DNA of 64,000 nt from positions 186,001 to 250,000 of the forward strand of contig CBDCAU010000001.1 of the NCBI GenBank assembly GCA_965214115.1, read 5' to 3'. Of the stretch, positions 33,150 through 41,111 are shown one piece after another. The notes below the pieces were generated by a model. The model saw only the letters and a program-made list of their open reading frames with translations, searched no databases and was not told the DNA's origin. Source of the DNA: Owenweeksia sp965214115. Its GTDB lineage: Bacteria; Bacteroidota; Bacteroidia; Flavobacteriales; Schleiferiaceae. Position 1 is the first letter of the stretch; every line of letters begins with the position of its first letter. The position numbers were made by a program, and so were the translations under genes.

Positions 33150-33655
33150 AGCCGTTTTTCCAGTTCTCTGATGGCCAGTTTTTGCTCACGTGCCTTCCCC
33201 ACCCGCAAGGCTTCCGTCAGTGCCAGCAATTCGTACAAACGCTCATCCTCCAAACAAGCCGAGGGGACGGATGGGTGCAGCGGCTGGATGCCCGCTCCCC
33301 TTTGCCGCCCCTGCGCCCACGGCCAAACATAGTGGTTTTCCGCATTGATTTTTTGTGAAAGCGGTGGTGCACTGTGGGCCGTGGCCAACCCTCGAACCAC
33401 CGCGCTCGGTTTCTGCGGGAAAACATACCGCAAGCCAAATTTAAGAAAATCCAGCAAGGCAGATTTCATCAAAGTTTTTTTATCCGCCGCCAGCAATCCT
33501 GCCACGACACTGCGGTTCAGGCTTTCGCTGATTTCGCTTTGGCTGATGCCCAGTTCGTACGCCAAATCTTTCATCCACCATTTTTGATTCTTTTTAGTGG
33601 CTATTTTCAAAAGCACCACGATATCGTGGGGGCGCATTCCACTATGTTTCTTCAT
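33146..33655 (-). CDS. Winged-helix protein, probable antitoxin/autorepressor
   Basis: 169 residues. Residues 5-60 read as a helix-turn-helix (DIVVLLKIATKKNQKWWMKDLAYELGISQSEISESLNRSVVAGL). The remainder is a domain with a HYVWPWAQGRQRG segment and the helical tail DERLYELLALTEALRVGKAREQKLA. It shares four bases with the nucleotidyltransferase gene. A perfect palindrome sits between its -7 box and its start. The pairing matches a two-gene AbiE-like type IV module, with this protein as antitoxin and operator-binding repressor. Confidence 0.78.
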   Translation of the reverse strand: MKKHSGMRPHDIVVLLKIATKKNQKWWMKDLAYELGISQSEISESLNRSVVAGLLAADKKTLMKSALLDFLKFGLRYVFPQKPSAVVRGLATAHSAPPLSQKINAENHYVWPWAQGRQRGAGIQPLHPSVPSACLEDERLYELLALTEALRVGKAREQKLAIRELEKRL

Positions 33656-33668
33656 CTTTCAAGTTCTT

Positions 33669-33680
33669 GATTCGCGAATC
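33669..33680. promoter_or_regulatory. GATTCG/CGAATC palindromic operator
   Basis: GATTCGCGAATC is a perfect 12-bp palindrome, extended by CGCGA. It lies just downstream of the -7 box and at or past the expected transcription start of the HTH/nucleotidyltransferase operon, so bound repressor would block initiation. Confidence 0.5.
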
Positions 33681-33688
33681 GCGATATG

Positions 33689-33696
33689 CAAATATA
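33689..33696 (-). promoter_or_regulatory. Promoter -7 box of the HTH/nucleotidyltransferase operon
   Basis: On the minus strand TATATTTG fits TAnnTTTG and lies 34 bases before the HTH-gene start. Confidence 0.5.
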
Positions 33697-33729
33697 AATA
33701 TTTTGAATTGCTAATTTTGTAGTGAAATT

Positions 33730-33766
33730 AAAAAGACCTTCAAGGTTTTGAAAACTTTGAAGGTCT
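33730..33766 (-). terminator. Terminator after the small PLDc_N gene (dispersed hairpin type)
   Basis: AGACCTTCAAAGTTTTC and AAAACCTTGAAGGTCT (minus strand) form a long stem, followed by TTTTT. The palindrome resembles a common Bacteroidota intergenic repeat, which here probably doubles as terminator for the gene ending at 33821. Confidence 0.6.
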
Positions 33767-33820
33767 CTCATTCGGCCAACTTTTCAGTAAGAATTTAATG
33801 GCGAGGACTTGACGTTATCT

Positions 33821-34030
33821 CTAATCCTGTAGAAATTTCCGGCGAATAGTTAGTTTTCTTTTGATTTGGAAATAAATCAAACTGCCCAAAACCGGAAAGA
33901 ACAGAACTCCTAATAGACAAAGGATTTTGTAATGGGATTTTACAAAACGAGATTGGGAAACATCCCAAACAGCCCAAAGCCATAGGGATACGGCTAAAAC
34001 TAAAAATATGGGAATCAGAATTTCAATCAT
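33821..34030 (-). CDS. Small membrane protein with PLDc_N-type domain
   Basis: 69 residues: TM1 IPIFLVLAVSLWLWAVW (residues 5-21) and TM2 ILCLLGVLFFPVLGSLIYF (residues 36-54), then a basic tail IKRKLTIRRK. The second segment with PVLGSLIYF is the core of the phospholipase D N-terminal (PLDc_N) membrane domain, a short-protein family of unknown function in Bacteroidota. It stands between the HTH operon and lon. Confidence 0.72.
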   Translation of the reverse strand: MIEILIPIFLVLAVSLWLWAVWDVSQSRFVKSHYKILCLLGVLFFPVLGSLIYFQIKRKLTIRRKFLQD

Positions 34031-34111
34031 TTCAAAAAGAGTTTTTAAGGATGCTTTGGTTCAAAGAAACAGCAAATTGTCCAATTGACTCATTGTCCCA
34101 TTGGCAAATTT

Positions 34112-36592
34112 TCAACTCGCCTTCTTCACCTCCCCCGCCTCAATCGTCATCGCCGCCTCCACCATTTCCTGCGTCACCGCAATTTTGATAACGTCCATCA
34201 TCGACTCCACATAGTTGAATTTCAATCCTTTGAGATAATCTTCCCGGATTTCTTCCACGTTTTTTTGATTTTCCGCGCATAGGATAAGTTCCTTGATTCC
34301 CGCGCGTTTGGCGGCCAAGATTTTTTCTTTGATGCCACCCACCGGCAGCACTTTTCCGCGCAAAGTGATTTCGCCCGTCATCGCCAAATTACTCTTCACT
34401 TTGCGTTGCGTAAATAGCGAGGCCAGCGACGTCAAAATCGCAATCCCCGCGCTCGGCCCGTCTTTCGGCACCGCACCCTCGGGGAAGTGGATGTGCACGT
34501 CCCACGTTTCAAAAATTTTGTGGTCGATGCCGAAATCGTCCGCTTTGGCGCGGAGATACGCCATCGCAATCGTGGCCGATTCCTTCATCACGTCGCCAAG
34601 ATTTCCGGTAATCGTCACCTTGCCCTTCCCGCGGCTCAGCGAACTTTCGATGAACAAAATGTCGCCGCCGGCGGGCGTCCACGCCAAGCCAGTCACCACG
34701 CCCGCAATGTCATTGCCTTGGTATTTGTCCTTGTTGAATTTCTCGGGGCCGAGCACGTCTTTAATATGTTCGACCTTCAATTTTTTGTGATAATCTTCTT
34801 CCATCGCCACGTTTTTGGCGGCGTAGCGCGCCACTTTGGCCATCACTTTGTCGAGGCCGCGCACGCCACTTTCGCGGGTGTAATTGTCGGCCAAATATTC
34901 AAATGTTTTCTTGTCCAAACTCAAATCGCCGCGCTTCAAACCGTGTTCTTTCAACTGTTTGGGAAGCAAGTGGCGCTTGGCGATTTCCATTTTTTCTTCG
35001 ATGGTGTAGCCGTTGATTTCGATGATTTCCATCCGGTCGCGCAGGGCGGGATGGACAGATTTCATATCGTTGGCCGTGGCGATGAAAAGCACTTTGGAAA
35101 GATCGTAGCCCATTTCCAAATAATTGTCGTAAAACTCGCCATTTTGTTCAGGATCAAGCACTTCCAACATCGCGGAACTGGGATCGCCGTGGCCCGCGCT
35201 GGTCAGCTTGTCGATTTCGTCCAGCACGAAAACGGGGTTGGCTGTTTCCGCTTTTTTGATGTTTTGCACCACCCGCCCCGGCATCGCGCCGATGTAGGTT
35301 TTGCGGTGGCCGCGGATTTCCGCTTCGTCGCGCATCCCGCCCAAGCTCATCCGTACATACTTGCGCCCCAGCGCCTCAGCGACGGATTTTCCCAGCGAAG
35401 TTTTGCCCACCCCGGGCGGGCCGTACAAACACAAAATCGGCGCTTTCATATCACCTTTTAATTTTAAGACCGCCAAATATTCGATGATGCGCTCCTTCAC
35501 TTTTTCCAGCCCATAATGGTCGCGGTCGAGGATTTTTTCGGCGCGCTTCAGATCAAATTTGTCTTTCGTAGTCTCGTTCCACGGCAGTTCCAAAAGAAAT
35601 TCCAGGTAGTTTCTCTGAATCCCAAATTCAGGGACTTGGGGGTTCATCCGTTGTAACTTTTTCAATTCCTTGGCAAAAGTTTCCCCTACCTCTTTCCCCC
35701 ATTTTTTCTTCTTGGCCTGCTTGGCCATTTCGTCTATTTCTTCTTCGTGCGAATTGCCACCCAATTCTTCTTGAATTTGTTTCATTTGTTGATGAAGAAA
35801 ATACTCGCGCTGTTGTTGGTCAAATTCGGTCTTTACTTTGCCTTGGATTTCGTTTTTCATCGAAACCATTTTCAGCTCATCTTGCAAATGTTTTAATACC
35901 TCATTGGCACGCATTTTTACATCTTTTATCTGCAAAAGATTTTGCTTTTTATCCACTTCCAAATTCATATTGGATGAGATAAAATTCAGCAAAAAAGTAT
36001 CGCTGTCAATGTTCTTTAAAGCAAAGGCCGCTTCACTGGGCATATTGGGCGATTCCTTGATGATTTGAATCGCCAGATCTTTGATGGAATCCATCAGCGC
36101 CTTGAACTTTTGCCCGCCGCGCTTGGGATGTTTTTCTTCAAACTGAGTAACGCGCGCCTTCATAAACGGCTCGCTTTCAACCACTTCTTCAATATTGAAA
36201 CGACGCTTGCCTTGGATGATCACCGTTGTGTTTCCGTCCGGCATTTTAAACATTCGGATGATTTTGGCCACCGTGCCCACCGGAAAAATATCGCCCGCCT
36301 CCGGTTCTTCATTGTCGGGATCTATTTGGCTGGTAACGCCGATCAGCATTTTCTTTTTATTGGCTTGCTGCAACAATTTGATGGATTTGTCGCGCCCCGC
36401 CGTAATTGGGATTACCACTCCGGGAAACAACACCGTGTTGCGCAAAGGCAGGATGGGCAAGGTTTCGGGGAGGGGCTCCTTCTCCATATCCTCCTCATCT
36501 TCGTTGGTCATTAGCGGGATAAACTCGGTATCCTCGCCCATCACGTTGTCCAATGACAAATTGTCCATCTCAAGAAAAAAATCGGAACTCAT
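34112..36592 (-). CDS. lon: ATP-dependent protease Lon
   Basis: 826 residues, cytosolic. Order: N-terminal substrate domain (LPILPLRNTVLFPGVVIP, about residues 46-250), coiled-coil linker, AAA+ module (Walker A GPPGVGKTSLGKS, Walker B VFVLDEIDK) and protease domain with the dyad Ser714 (PKDGPSAG) and Lys757 (GGIKEK). It degrades misfolded and short-lived regulatory proteins, including antitoxins such as those encoded nearby. An acidic 40-residue N-tail precedes the Lon N-domain, as in other Bacteroidota. No heat-shock element is evident upstream. Confidence 0.96.
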   Translation of the reverse strand: MSSDFFLEMDNLSLDNVMGEDTEFIPLMTNEDEEDMEKEPLPETLPILPLRNTVLFPGVVIPITAGRDKSIKLLQQANKKKMLIGVTSQIDPDNEEPEAGDIFPVGTVAKIIRMFKMPDGNTTVIIQGKRRFNIEEVVESEPFMKARVTQFEEKHPKRGGQKFKALMDSIKDLAIQIIKESPNMPSEAAFALKNIDSDTFLLNFISSNMNLEVDKKQNLLQIKDVKMRANEVLKHLQDELKMVSMKNEIQGKVKTEFDQQQREYFLHQQMKQIQEELGGNSHEEEIDEMAKQAKKKKWGKEVGETFAKELKKLQRMNPQVPEFGIQRNYLEFLLELPWNETTKDKFDLKRAEKILDRDHYGLEKVKERIIEYLAVLKLKGDMKAPILCLYGPPGVGKTSLGKSVAEALGRKYVRMSLGGMRDEAEIRGHRKTYIGAMPGRVVQNIKKAETANPVFVLDEIDKLTSAGHGDPSSAMLEVLDPEQNGEFYDNYLEMGYDLSKVLFIATANDMKSVHPALRDRMEIIEINGYTIEEKMEIAKRHLLPKQLKEHGLKRGDLSLDKKTFEYLADNYTRESGVRGLDKVMAKVARYAAKNVAMEEDYHKKLKVEHIKDVLGPEKFNKDKYQGNDIAGVVTGLAWTPAGGDILFIESSLSRGKGKVTITGNLGDVMKESATIAMAYLRAKADDFGIDHKIFETWDVHIHFPEGAVPKDGPSAGIAILTSLASLFTQRKVKSNLAMTGEITLRGKVLPVGGIKEKILAAKRAGIKELILCAENQKNVEEIREDYLKGLKFNYVESMMDVIKIAVTQEMVEAAMTIEAGEVKKAS

Positions 36593-36746
36593 AAAATATT
36601 GTTAAGACGTTTTGTCGCGCGGCGGCGACTTTTTGAATAGAGGGGGTTACGGGTCAATCGGTGTGCCAAGGCAGGGCTGACTATTCTTTTGATAGATTAA
36701 GAAGGAAATGATTTTGATATTTAAGAGCGAAAACCCTGATACTCAA

Positions 36747-37076
36747 TTACGTTGGAATTTCAGCAATCAAATCCTCCAATTCCTTGTCCGTCAAATTGGC
36801 TTTTTCGGATTTTTCAAAAATGGAAAGCAAATACACGATTTCATCTACCACCGCCACATAGGTAATCACCCGCGCCCCGCCTGATTTGCCACGGCCTTTT
36901 GATGTGATGGCCATTCGGATTTTGTAGCAGTTTTCTTTGATATGAGTGCCTTGAAACGGGTCTTTTTCCAAACTGTCCAAAAGATTTTCATAATCTTTCG
37001 GAATCGAACGATGCTTCTTACCAAGGCGTTTCAACTCCTTTTCAAAATTGCGGATAGTGTCAATTTTAAAGCTCAT
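36747..37076 (-). CDS. RelE/ParE-type toxin
   Basis: 109 residues. FEKELKRLGKKHRSIPKDYENLL and the closing ITYVAVVDEIVYLLSIFEKSEKANLTDKEL have the layout of RelE-fold mRNA interferases (two helices, then four strands). The basic middle (NCYKIRMAITSKGRGKSGGARVI) fits the family's substrate groove. It overlaps the upstream antitoxin gene by 11 bases. By comparison the toxin would cleave mRNA in the ribosomal A site; activity untested. Confidence 0.82.
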   Translation of the reverse strand: MSFKIDTIRNFEKELKRLGKKHRSIPKDYENLLDSLEKDPFQGTHIKENCYKIRMAITSKGRGKSGGARVITYVAVVDEIVYLLSIFEKSEKANLTDKELEDLIAEIPT

Positions 37077-37311
37077 CCAACAATTCTCTGGCAGGTCGCG
37101 ATTTCAGTTTCCCTTCACGAATCAGTTTCAATTCTTTAAAGGCTTGGCGCAAACTTTCGCGCTGTTCTTCTTTTTCCATTTCGATGCGCTCGTCCTCGGT
37201 CAACCCGTCTTGGGATACTTTTTTCGATTTCACAAATGAAAAATGTTCCAACATTTCCATAAAAAAATCGGCCTTCGCATCTTGGATTTCCAGTTCAATT
37301 TTCATTGCCAA
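37066..37311 (-). CDS. Antitoxin of the RelE-type pair
   Basis: 81 residues with an amphipathic beginning (MAMKIELEIQDAKADFFMEMLEHFSFV) and a charged helical tail (RIEMEKEEQRESLRQAFKELKLIREGK), as in the small DUF2683-type antitoxins of Bacteroidota. The order antitoxin-toxin and 11-base overlap support the pair. It should neutralise the toxin and repress the operon. Confidence 0.8.
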   Translation of the reverse strand: MAMKIELEIQDAKADFFMEMLEHFSFVKSKKVSQDGLTEDERIEMEKEEQRESLRQAFKELKLIREGKLKSRPARELLDEL

Positions 37312-37342
37312 AATTTTAATTCAAAAATAAAGAAATTATGGG

Positions 37343-38518
37343 CTACCGAAACTCCGCCGTCATTTCAAAAACCTCTTTCAATATAGTTTCATCCGCCTCC
37401 GTCAATTCCACATCGCGGCGCTCCATCACCCGTTTTGCCGTGGCCATCGCTTTGTCAAAACGGTATTCCGAAAGGCCGCCCGCGCCGCCCCAACTGAAAC
37501 TGGGCAAGAAATTCCGCGGGAAACCGCTGCCGAAAATATTCGCGGAAACGCCCACCACTGTGCCCGTGTTGAACATCGAATTGATGCCGCATTTGGAATG
37601 GTCGCCCATCATCAAACCACAAAACTGGAGGCCGGTTGGCGCAAATCCTTTCTTTTTATAGTTCCAAATTTTGATGTCGCCGTAGTCGTTTTTCAGGTTG
37701 GAATTGTTGGTGTCGGCCCCCAAGTTGCACCATTCGCCGATGACGGAATTTCCGAGAAATCCATCGTGTCCCTTGTTGGAATAGCCAAAAATCACCGAAT
37801 TGTTCACCTCGCCTCCCACCTTGCAATGTGGCCCAATGGTAGTGGCGCCGTAGATTTTCGCACCCAATTTTAAAGTAGAATGTTCTCCTAAAGAAAACCC
37901 GCCACGAATCACCGAGCCTTCCATTACGGTGGAATTTTTACCCAAATAAATCGGCCGTTCTTTAGCATTGAAAACCGCGCATTCCGCCTCCACGCCTTCT
38001 TCTGCGAAGATGAAATCGCCCATAATTTGGTTGGTGGAACTGAGTTTCGCCGAAGTTCGGTCGCGGGTCAGCATCCTAAAATCGTGGCCGAGTTCCAAAC
38101 TATTGTATTGAAAAATCTTCCAGACTTGATCGATAACATTGACCGATTCAGAATATTCTTTTTTATCCAAATTTTCACTCCAATTTTCGAAAGAATTTCC
38201 CTCGATTTTTTGCGCGATTATTGTGTCACCAATTTGTAAACTTTCGCCGACTTTCAAATTCGCTACTTCTTCCGCTAAATTTTCAGTAGGACAAACCGTG
38301 GCGTTTATAATCAGATTTTCATCTGAAAATTGTGATGAATATTTTAGAGATAAATAGTCTTCCGTTTTATAGGAAAAATTCCCATCCAAATCAGTCAGCG
38401 CTTTTTCCCACTTTTCCCGGATGGTCAAAATGCCGATTCGGATTTCCGAAACAGGGCGGGTGAAAGTGAAAGGTAGGAGATTATGGCGGGCTTCGGTGTC
38501 GAAAAGAACAATGTTCAT
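37343..38518 (-). CDS. GlmU-like sugar nucleotidyltransferase (Bacteroidota type)
   Basis: 391 residues, the alternative bacteroidal GlmU-type protein. The N-terminal part (NIVLFDTEARHNLLPFTFTRPVSEIRIGILTIREKWEK) is a degenerate nucleotidyltransferase domain; from about residue 190 a left-handed beta-helix of hexapeptide repeats (YLGKNSTVMEGSVIRGG, ATTIGPHCKVGGEVNNS, NSVIGEWCNLGADTNNS) follows. Probably an acetyl- and uridyl-transferase for UDP-GlcNAc-type precursors. Ungrouped; divergent from nothing, between the toxin pair and the YdeI gene. Confidence 0.88.
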   Translation of the reverse strand: MNIVLFDTEARHNLLPFTFTRPVSEIRIGILTIREKWEKALTDLDGNFSYKTEDYLSLKYSSQFSDENLIINATVCPTENLAEEVANLKVGESLQIGDTIIAQKIEGNSFENWSENLDKKEYSESVNVIDQVWKIFQYNSLELGHDFRMLTRDRTSAKLSSTNQIMGDFIFAEEGVEAECAVFNAKERPIYLGKNSTVMEGSVIRGGFSLGEHSTLKLGAKIYGATTIGPHCKVGGEVNNSVIFGYSNKGHDGFLGNSVIGEWCNLGADTNNSNLKNDYGDIKIWNYKKKGFAPTGLQFCGLMMGDHSKCGINSMFNTGTVVGVSANIFGSGFPRNFLPSFSWGGAGGLSEYRFDKAMATAKRVMERRDVELTEADETILKEVFEMTAEFR

Positions 38519-38578
38519 CGGGAAAAATTAGGCGGCCAAAGGTAGGATTTTGAGGGCGAATTTTGGCGGGCGGTTGCA

Positions 38579-39070
38579 TCACTGTTTTCCGGCGGAAATA
38601 ATCCCGTTCTCAAAGTTCTCCGCCATCCGCAACGACCGTTGGATACGGGTTTCCACAGTTTTGGCAGTATGTATATAATAGAGAAAACTGCGCTGCAAAC
38701 CGTCGGTCAAATCCAAAAACACTTTCTCTGCTTCAGGCATTTGGTGGAAAACTTCCAGCAGTTCTTCCGGAAACGGCATCCCAAATTCCGAATCATCAAT
38801 TACCAAGGAAATTTCGGCCGTCATTCTGGGTTCCAGTTTAGCCTCTTTCAGCATCAATTTTCCCGTAATTATATAACAAAAACCGTCTTTATTCCGCTGC
38901 AAAGCGCGATGCACTTTTTTGCCGTTTTTAAAGTTGACAATTACCCTCTTCTTATTCTCTTTTTCGGATAGAAATTGCTCGGTTATTCCGGGCGGAATTT
39001 CAATGAACGACATACTCCACTTGTTGTCGGAGGCGGGCTGGATATAGACTTTAAAATGGATGGGTTTCAT
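38579..39070 (-). CDS. DUF1905/YdeI-OmdA family protein
   Basis: 163 residues. The N-terminal half (HFKVYIQPASDNKWSMSFIEIPPGITEQFL to LKEAKLEPRMTAEISLVIDD) is a DUF1905 beta-barrel; the second half (PFPEELLEVFHQMPEAEKVFLDLTDGLQRSFLYYIHTAKTVETRIQRSLRM) is the OmdA/YdeI helical domain. Function unknown; a relative in Salmonella aids resistance to antimicrobial peptides. Its start overlaps the upstream YdeI gene by four bases. Confidence 0.85.
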   Translation of the reverse strand: MKPIHFKVYIQPASDNKWSMSFIEIPPGITEQFLSEKENKKRVIVNFKNGKKVHRALQRNKDGFCYIITGKLMLKEAKLEPRMTAEISLVIDDSEFGMPFPEELLEVFHQMPEAEKVFLDLTDGLQRSFLYYIHTAKTVETRIQRSLRMAENFENGIISAGKQ

Positions 39071-39639
39071 TTCCGCACGTATTGGTTTGCCCGTTCATTT
39101 TTCGCCGCTTTTTTGGCCGTTTCTTCAATGCGTTTTTGACGGGTTTCCTCGCGTTTGGCATTCAATATCCACTCCAAGATTCCTCGCTTCACGGAATGCG
39201 GAAAATTCTCAAAATTTTCGTGCGCCTTTTTAAAGTTAGAAAATGCCGATTTTAAATCATTGGGAATGATACCTTTTTCCACGTTATCTAAGGCATTCCA
39301 AGTACCGAATTTTTTTGCCTCATTTACCATTTTCTTTCCTGCTTTTTGCATCCTGCCAGTCGCCTCTATATTGGCGATGCGCGCTTTATTCACCGCGCTC
39401 CAGTTGCTCTTCGGGTTCCGTGGGGAAAAGCGGACTTTGTAACGCTGGTCGTCCACCTTGTTGGGCGTGCTGTCTATCCAGCCCCAGCATAGTGCTTCTT
39501 CAATCGCCTCCTCGATTTCGGGGCTTTTCAGGTCGCTGCCCTTCTTGGCGATGATGAGCCAAACGCTTTCGCTTTGTTGATGGTTTTCAGAAAGCCAGTC
39601 GTGCCATTCTTGGAGATTCTTTGGGGAAAATTCCTGCAT
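39067..39639 (-). CDS. YdeI/OmpD-associated family protein
   Basis: 190 residues of the YdeI (OmdA) family: LQEWHDWLSENHQQSESVWLI, then EEAIEEALCWGWIDSTPN, RFSPRNPKSNWSAVNKARI and a helical, basic C-terminus. Members are linked to resistance to polymyxin-like peptides in a few Proteobacteria; otherwise unknown. The ATG shares one base with the hepT stop (TAATG), and the next gene overlaps by four bases, so mntA, hepT, this gene and the DUF1905 gene read as one translationally coupled unit. Confidence 0.88.
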   Translation of the reverse strand: MQEFSPKNLQEWHDWLSENHQQSESVWLIIAKKGSDLKSPEIEEAIEEALCWGWIDSTPNKVDDQRYKVRFSPRNPKSNWSAVNKARIANIEATGRMQKAGKKMVNEAKKFGTWNALDNVEKGIIPNDLKSAFSNFKKAHENFENFPHSVKRGILEWILNAKREETRQKRIEETAKKAAKNERANQYVRK

Positions 39640-40064
39640 TATTCTTCTAATAAATATTGCAGATATTTGTAATATTCGGTGGCAACAATTTCTTCCAACA
39701 TTTCTCTTTCCACTTTTTCCATCGAAAGCAGTTCTAACATTACAGCTTTTAAATCGGGAATTTCATTTCGTATAATCTTAAACAAAGTTGTAATATCTAC
39801 ACCTTGGTAATCGTGCGCCAATCTATTCCTAAAATGATTGATTTTAAACCACTCTATATCAGGGAATTTGTTTTTTGATTTGGTGTCAATTTTTTTGATT
39901 TGTTCGCCGATATGGATGAGCAAAGTTTGGCAACCGTTCAAGTTCATCTGTCGGTTAGCCTCCCAAAGTTCTTGAGCAGTATTTAAATCTTCTGAATAAA
40001 TACCAATTTTTTCAATAGAATTTAGGACAGAAAGTATATAGGGAACATTCGTTTTTTCAGACAT
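39639..40064 (-). CDS. hepT: HepT-like ribonuclease toxin (HEPN, DUF86)
   Basis: 141 residues. The HEPN nuclease motif Rx4H is seen in NHFRNRLAHDYQGVD (R-N-R-L-A-H-D-Y), in an all-helical domain typical of HepT. In characterised HepT/MntA pairs the toxin is an RNase kept inactive by adenylylation of the Tyr in this motif (here RNRLAHDY) by the MntA partner. The upstream MntA-like gene overlaps by eight bases. The C-terminus is longer than in many HepT proteins (LLSMEKVEREMLEEIVATEYYKYLQYLLEE). Antitoxin-first order is seen. Confidence 0.87.
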   Translation of the reverse strand: MSEKTNVPYILSVLNSIEKIGIYSEDLNTAQELWEANRQMNLNGCQTLLIHIGEQIKKIDTKSKNKFPDIEWFKINHFRNRLAHDYQGVDITTLFKIIRNEIPDLKAVMLELLSMEKVEREMLEEIVATEYYKYLQYLLEE

Positions 40065-40377
40065 AAATCAAATCCTTTTTGGCATAATATCTAATAATTG
40101 GGTCAAAATATTTCTCATTCACTAAATCTACCTTTTCTATCAAAAACTCATTGCAAAAAAAGTTTTCCAATTTTTCTTGTTTTTCATAAGTTTTGGATAC
40201 ACCTTCTTTAAAATGGACGAGTAAATCCAAATCACTCTCTTCCGTCTGTTCATTTTTCGCATAGCTGCCAAACACCGCGATTTTTTCAATGCCGAATTCT
40301 TCTTTCAAAAAAGGTTTCAATCCTTTGATTTTCAGAAGAATATCTTCCAATTCCAGTCTTTTTTCTTGGATTTCCAT
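40057..40377 (-). CDS. mntA: MntA-like nucleotidyltransferase antitoxin
   Basis: 106 residues. FGSYAKNEQTEESDLDLLV gives the minimal nucleotidyltransferase signature GSx(10)DxD, with a third acidic residue in KVDLVNE. In type VII toxin-antitoxin systems MntA AMPylates a tyrosine of HepT. First gene of the four-gene overlapping cluster. Confidence 0.87.
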   Translation of the reverse strand: MEIQEKRLELEDILLKIKGLKPFLKEEFGIEKIAVFGSYAKNEQTEESDLDLLVHFKEGVSKTYEKQEKLENFFCNEFLIEKVDLVNEKYFDPIIRYYAKKDLIYV

Positions 40378-40457
40378 CGCTGTAATTTTTGCTTGAAAAA
40401 CGCTCTAAAGTAAGATATTCACCGTAATTTCTACATTGCCTCCTTCAAACTTCTTCA

Positions 40458-40993
40458 ATGCGATTTTCGGCGCTTGGCCTTTTGGTGATTTTCAGCTTTT
40501 TTATAAAAGCGCAACCCCTTCATTTTAAAACCTTTACCAAAAAAGACGGCCTCCCTGCCAAGACCGTCAGCTTCCTTTTGGAGGACGACCGCGGTTTCAT
40601 CTGGGTGGGCACGCTGAACGGCCTCACCCGCTATGACGGCAACCCATTCCTGTCGATTGAACGTATTCGTTATCCAGCATATCGCATACTTTCGATTTTG
40701 CGCTTACGCTTGCCACCAACAACTTGAACACGGGAAACAAAACGCTCGATTTTTCAACGGCCTCCCCGCTGACGAATGCCATTTATATAAATGCGTCTCT
40801 GGGGACTGAAAATTACACTGCCGTTTCTGGTACCCTCAACATAACCGAGAGCGAGACCGCGAATTTGGCCAATGGTTTTGAAGCCAATTTTTTGGATATG
40901 GACATTGATTTGAATATGGTGAACGAGGTCGATTCTACATTAACGTTGAAGATAGAGTCGGATTTTGATCAATATTATGTGGTTTCAAACTAA
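40458..40993 (+). pseudogene. Chimeric remnant: propeller sensor N-terminus joined to an unrelated C-terminus
   Basis: Reading 40458-40650: a signal peptide (MRFSALGLLVIFSFFIKAQ) then FTKKDGLPAKTVSFLLEDDRGFIWVGTLNGLTRYDG, the start of a two-component-regulator propeller (Reg_prop) as in hybrid sensor kinases. From about 40650 the frame becomes unrecognisable. From 40661 a second frame reads SHTFDFALTLATNNLNTGNK...QYYVVSN-stop, a beta-rich C-terminal fragment of another secreted protein. A stop (TGA, 40658-40660) precedes it. A deletion that fused the ends of two genes explains this best; an assembly join is the alternative. Confidence 0.65.
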
Positions 40994-41035
40994 ATGAAAA
41001 TTTACCCGCAAACCTGCGTTTTTTTCTATCTCGGA

Positions 41036-41072
41036 AAGACCCTTTGAATTGAAAAATTTAAAGGGTTTTTTT
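41036..41072 (+). terminator. Intrinsic terminator
   Basis: CCCTTTGAATT and AATTTAAAGGG pair around a GAAA loop, followed by TTTTTTT. It lies 45 bases past the remnant's last stop codon, so it was probably the terminator of the lost second gene. Confidence 0.8.
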
Positions 41073-41111
41073 ATGGAACATTCTTTTCTGCAACTTAATT
41101 TTTATGGGAAA

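Noticed and set aside
34487..35461. Open frame of 324 codons on the plus strand
   Set aside because: Antisense to lon, with a composition dominated by His, Phe and Arg as expected from reversed codons.
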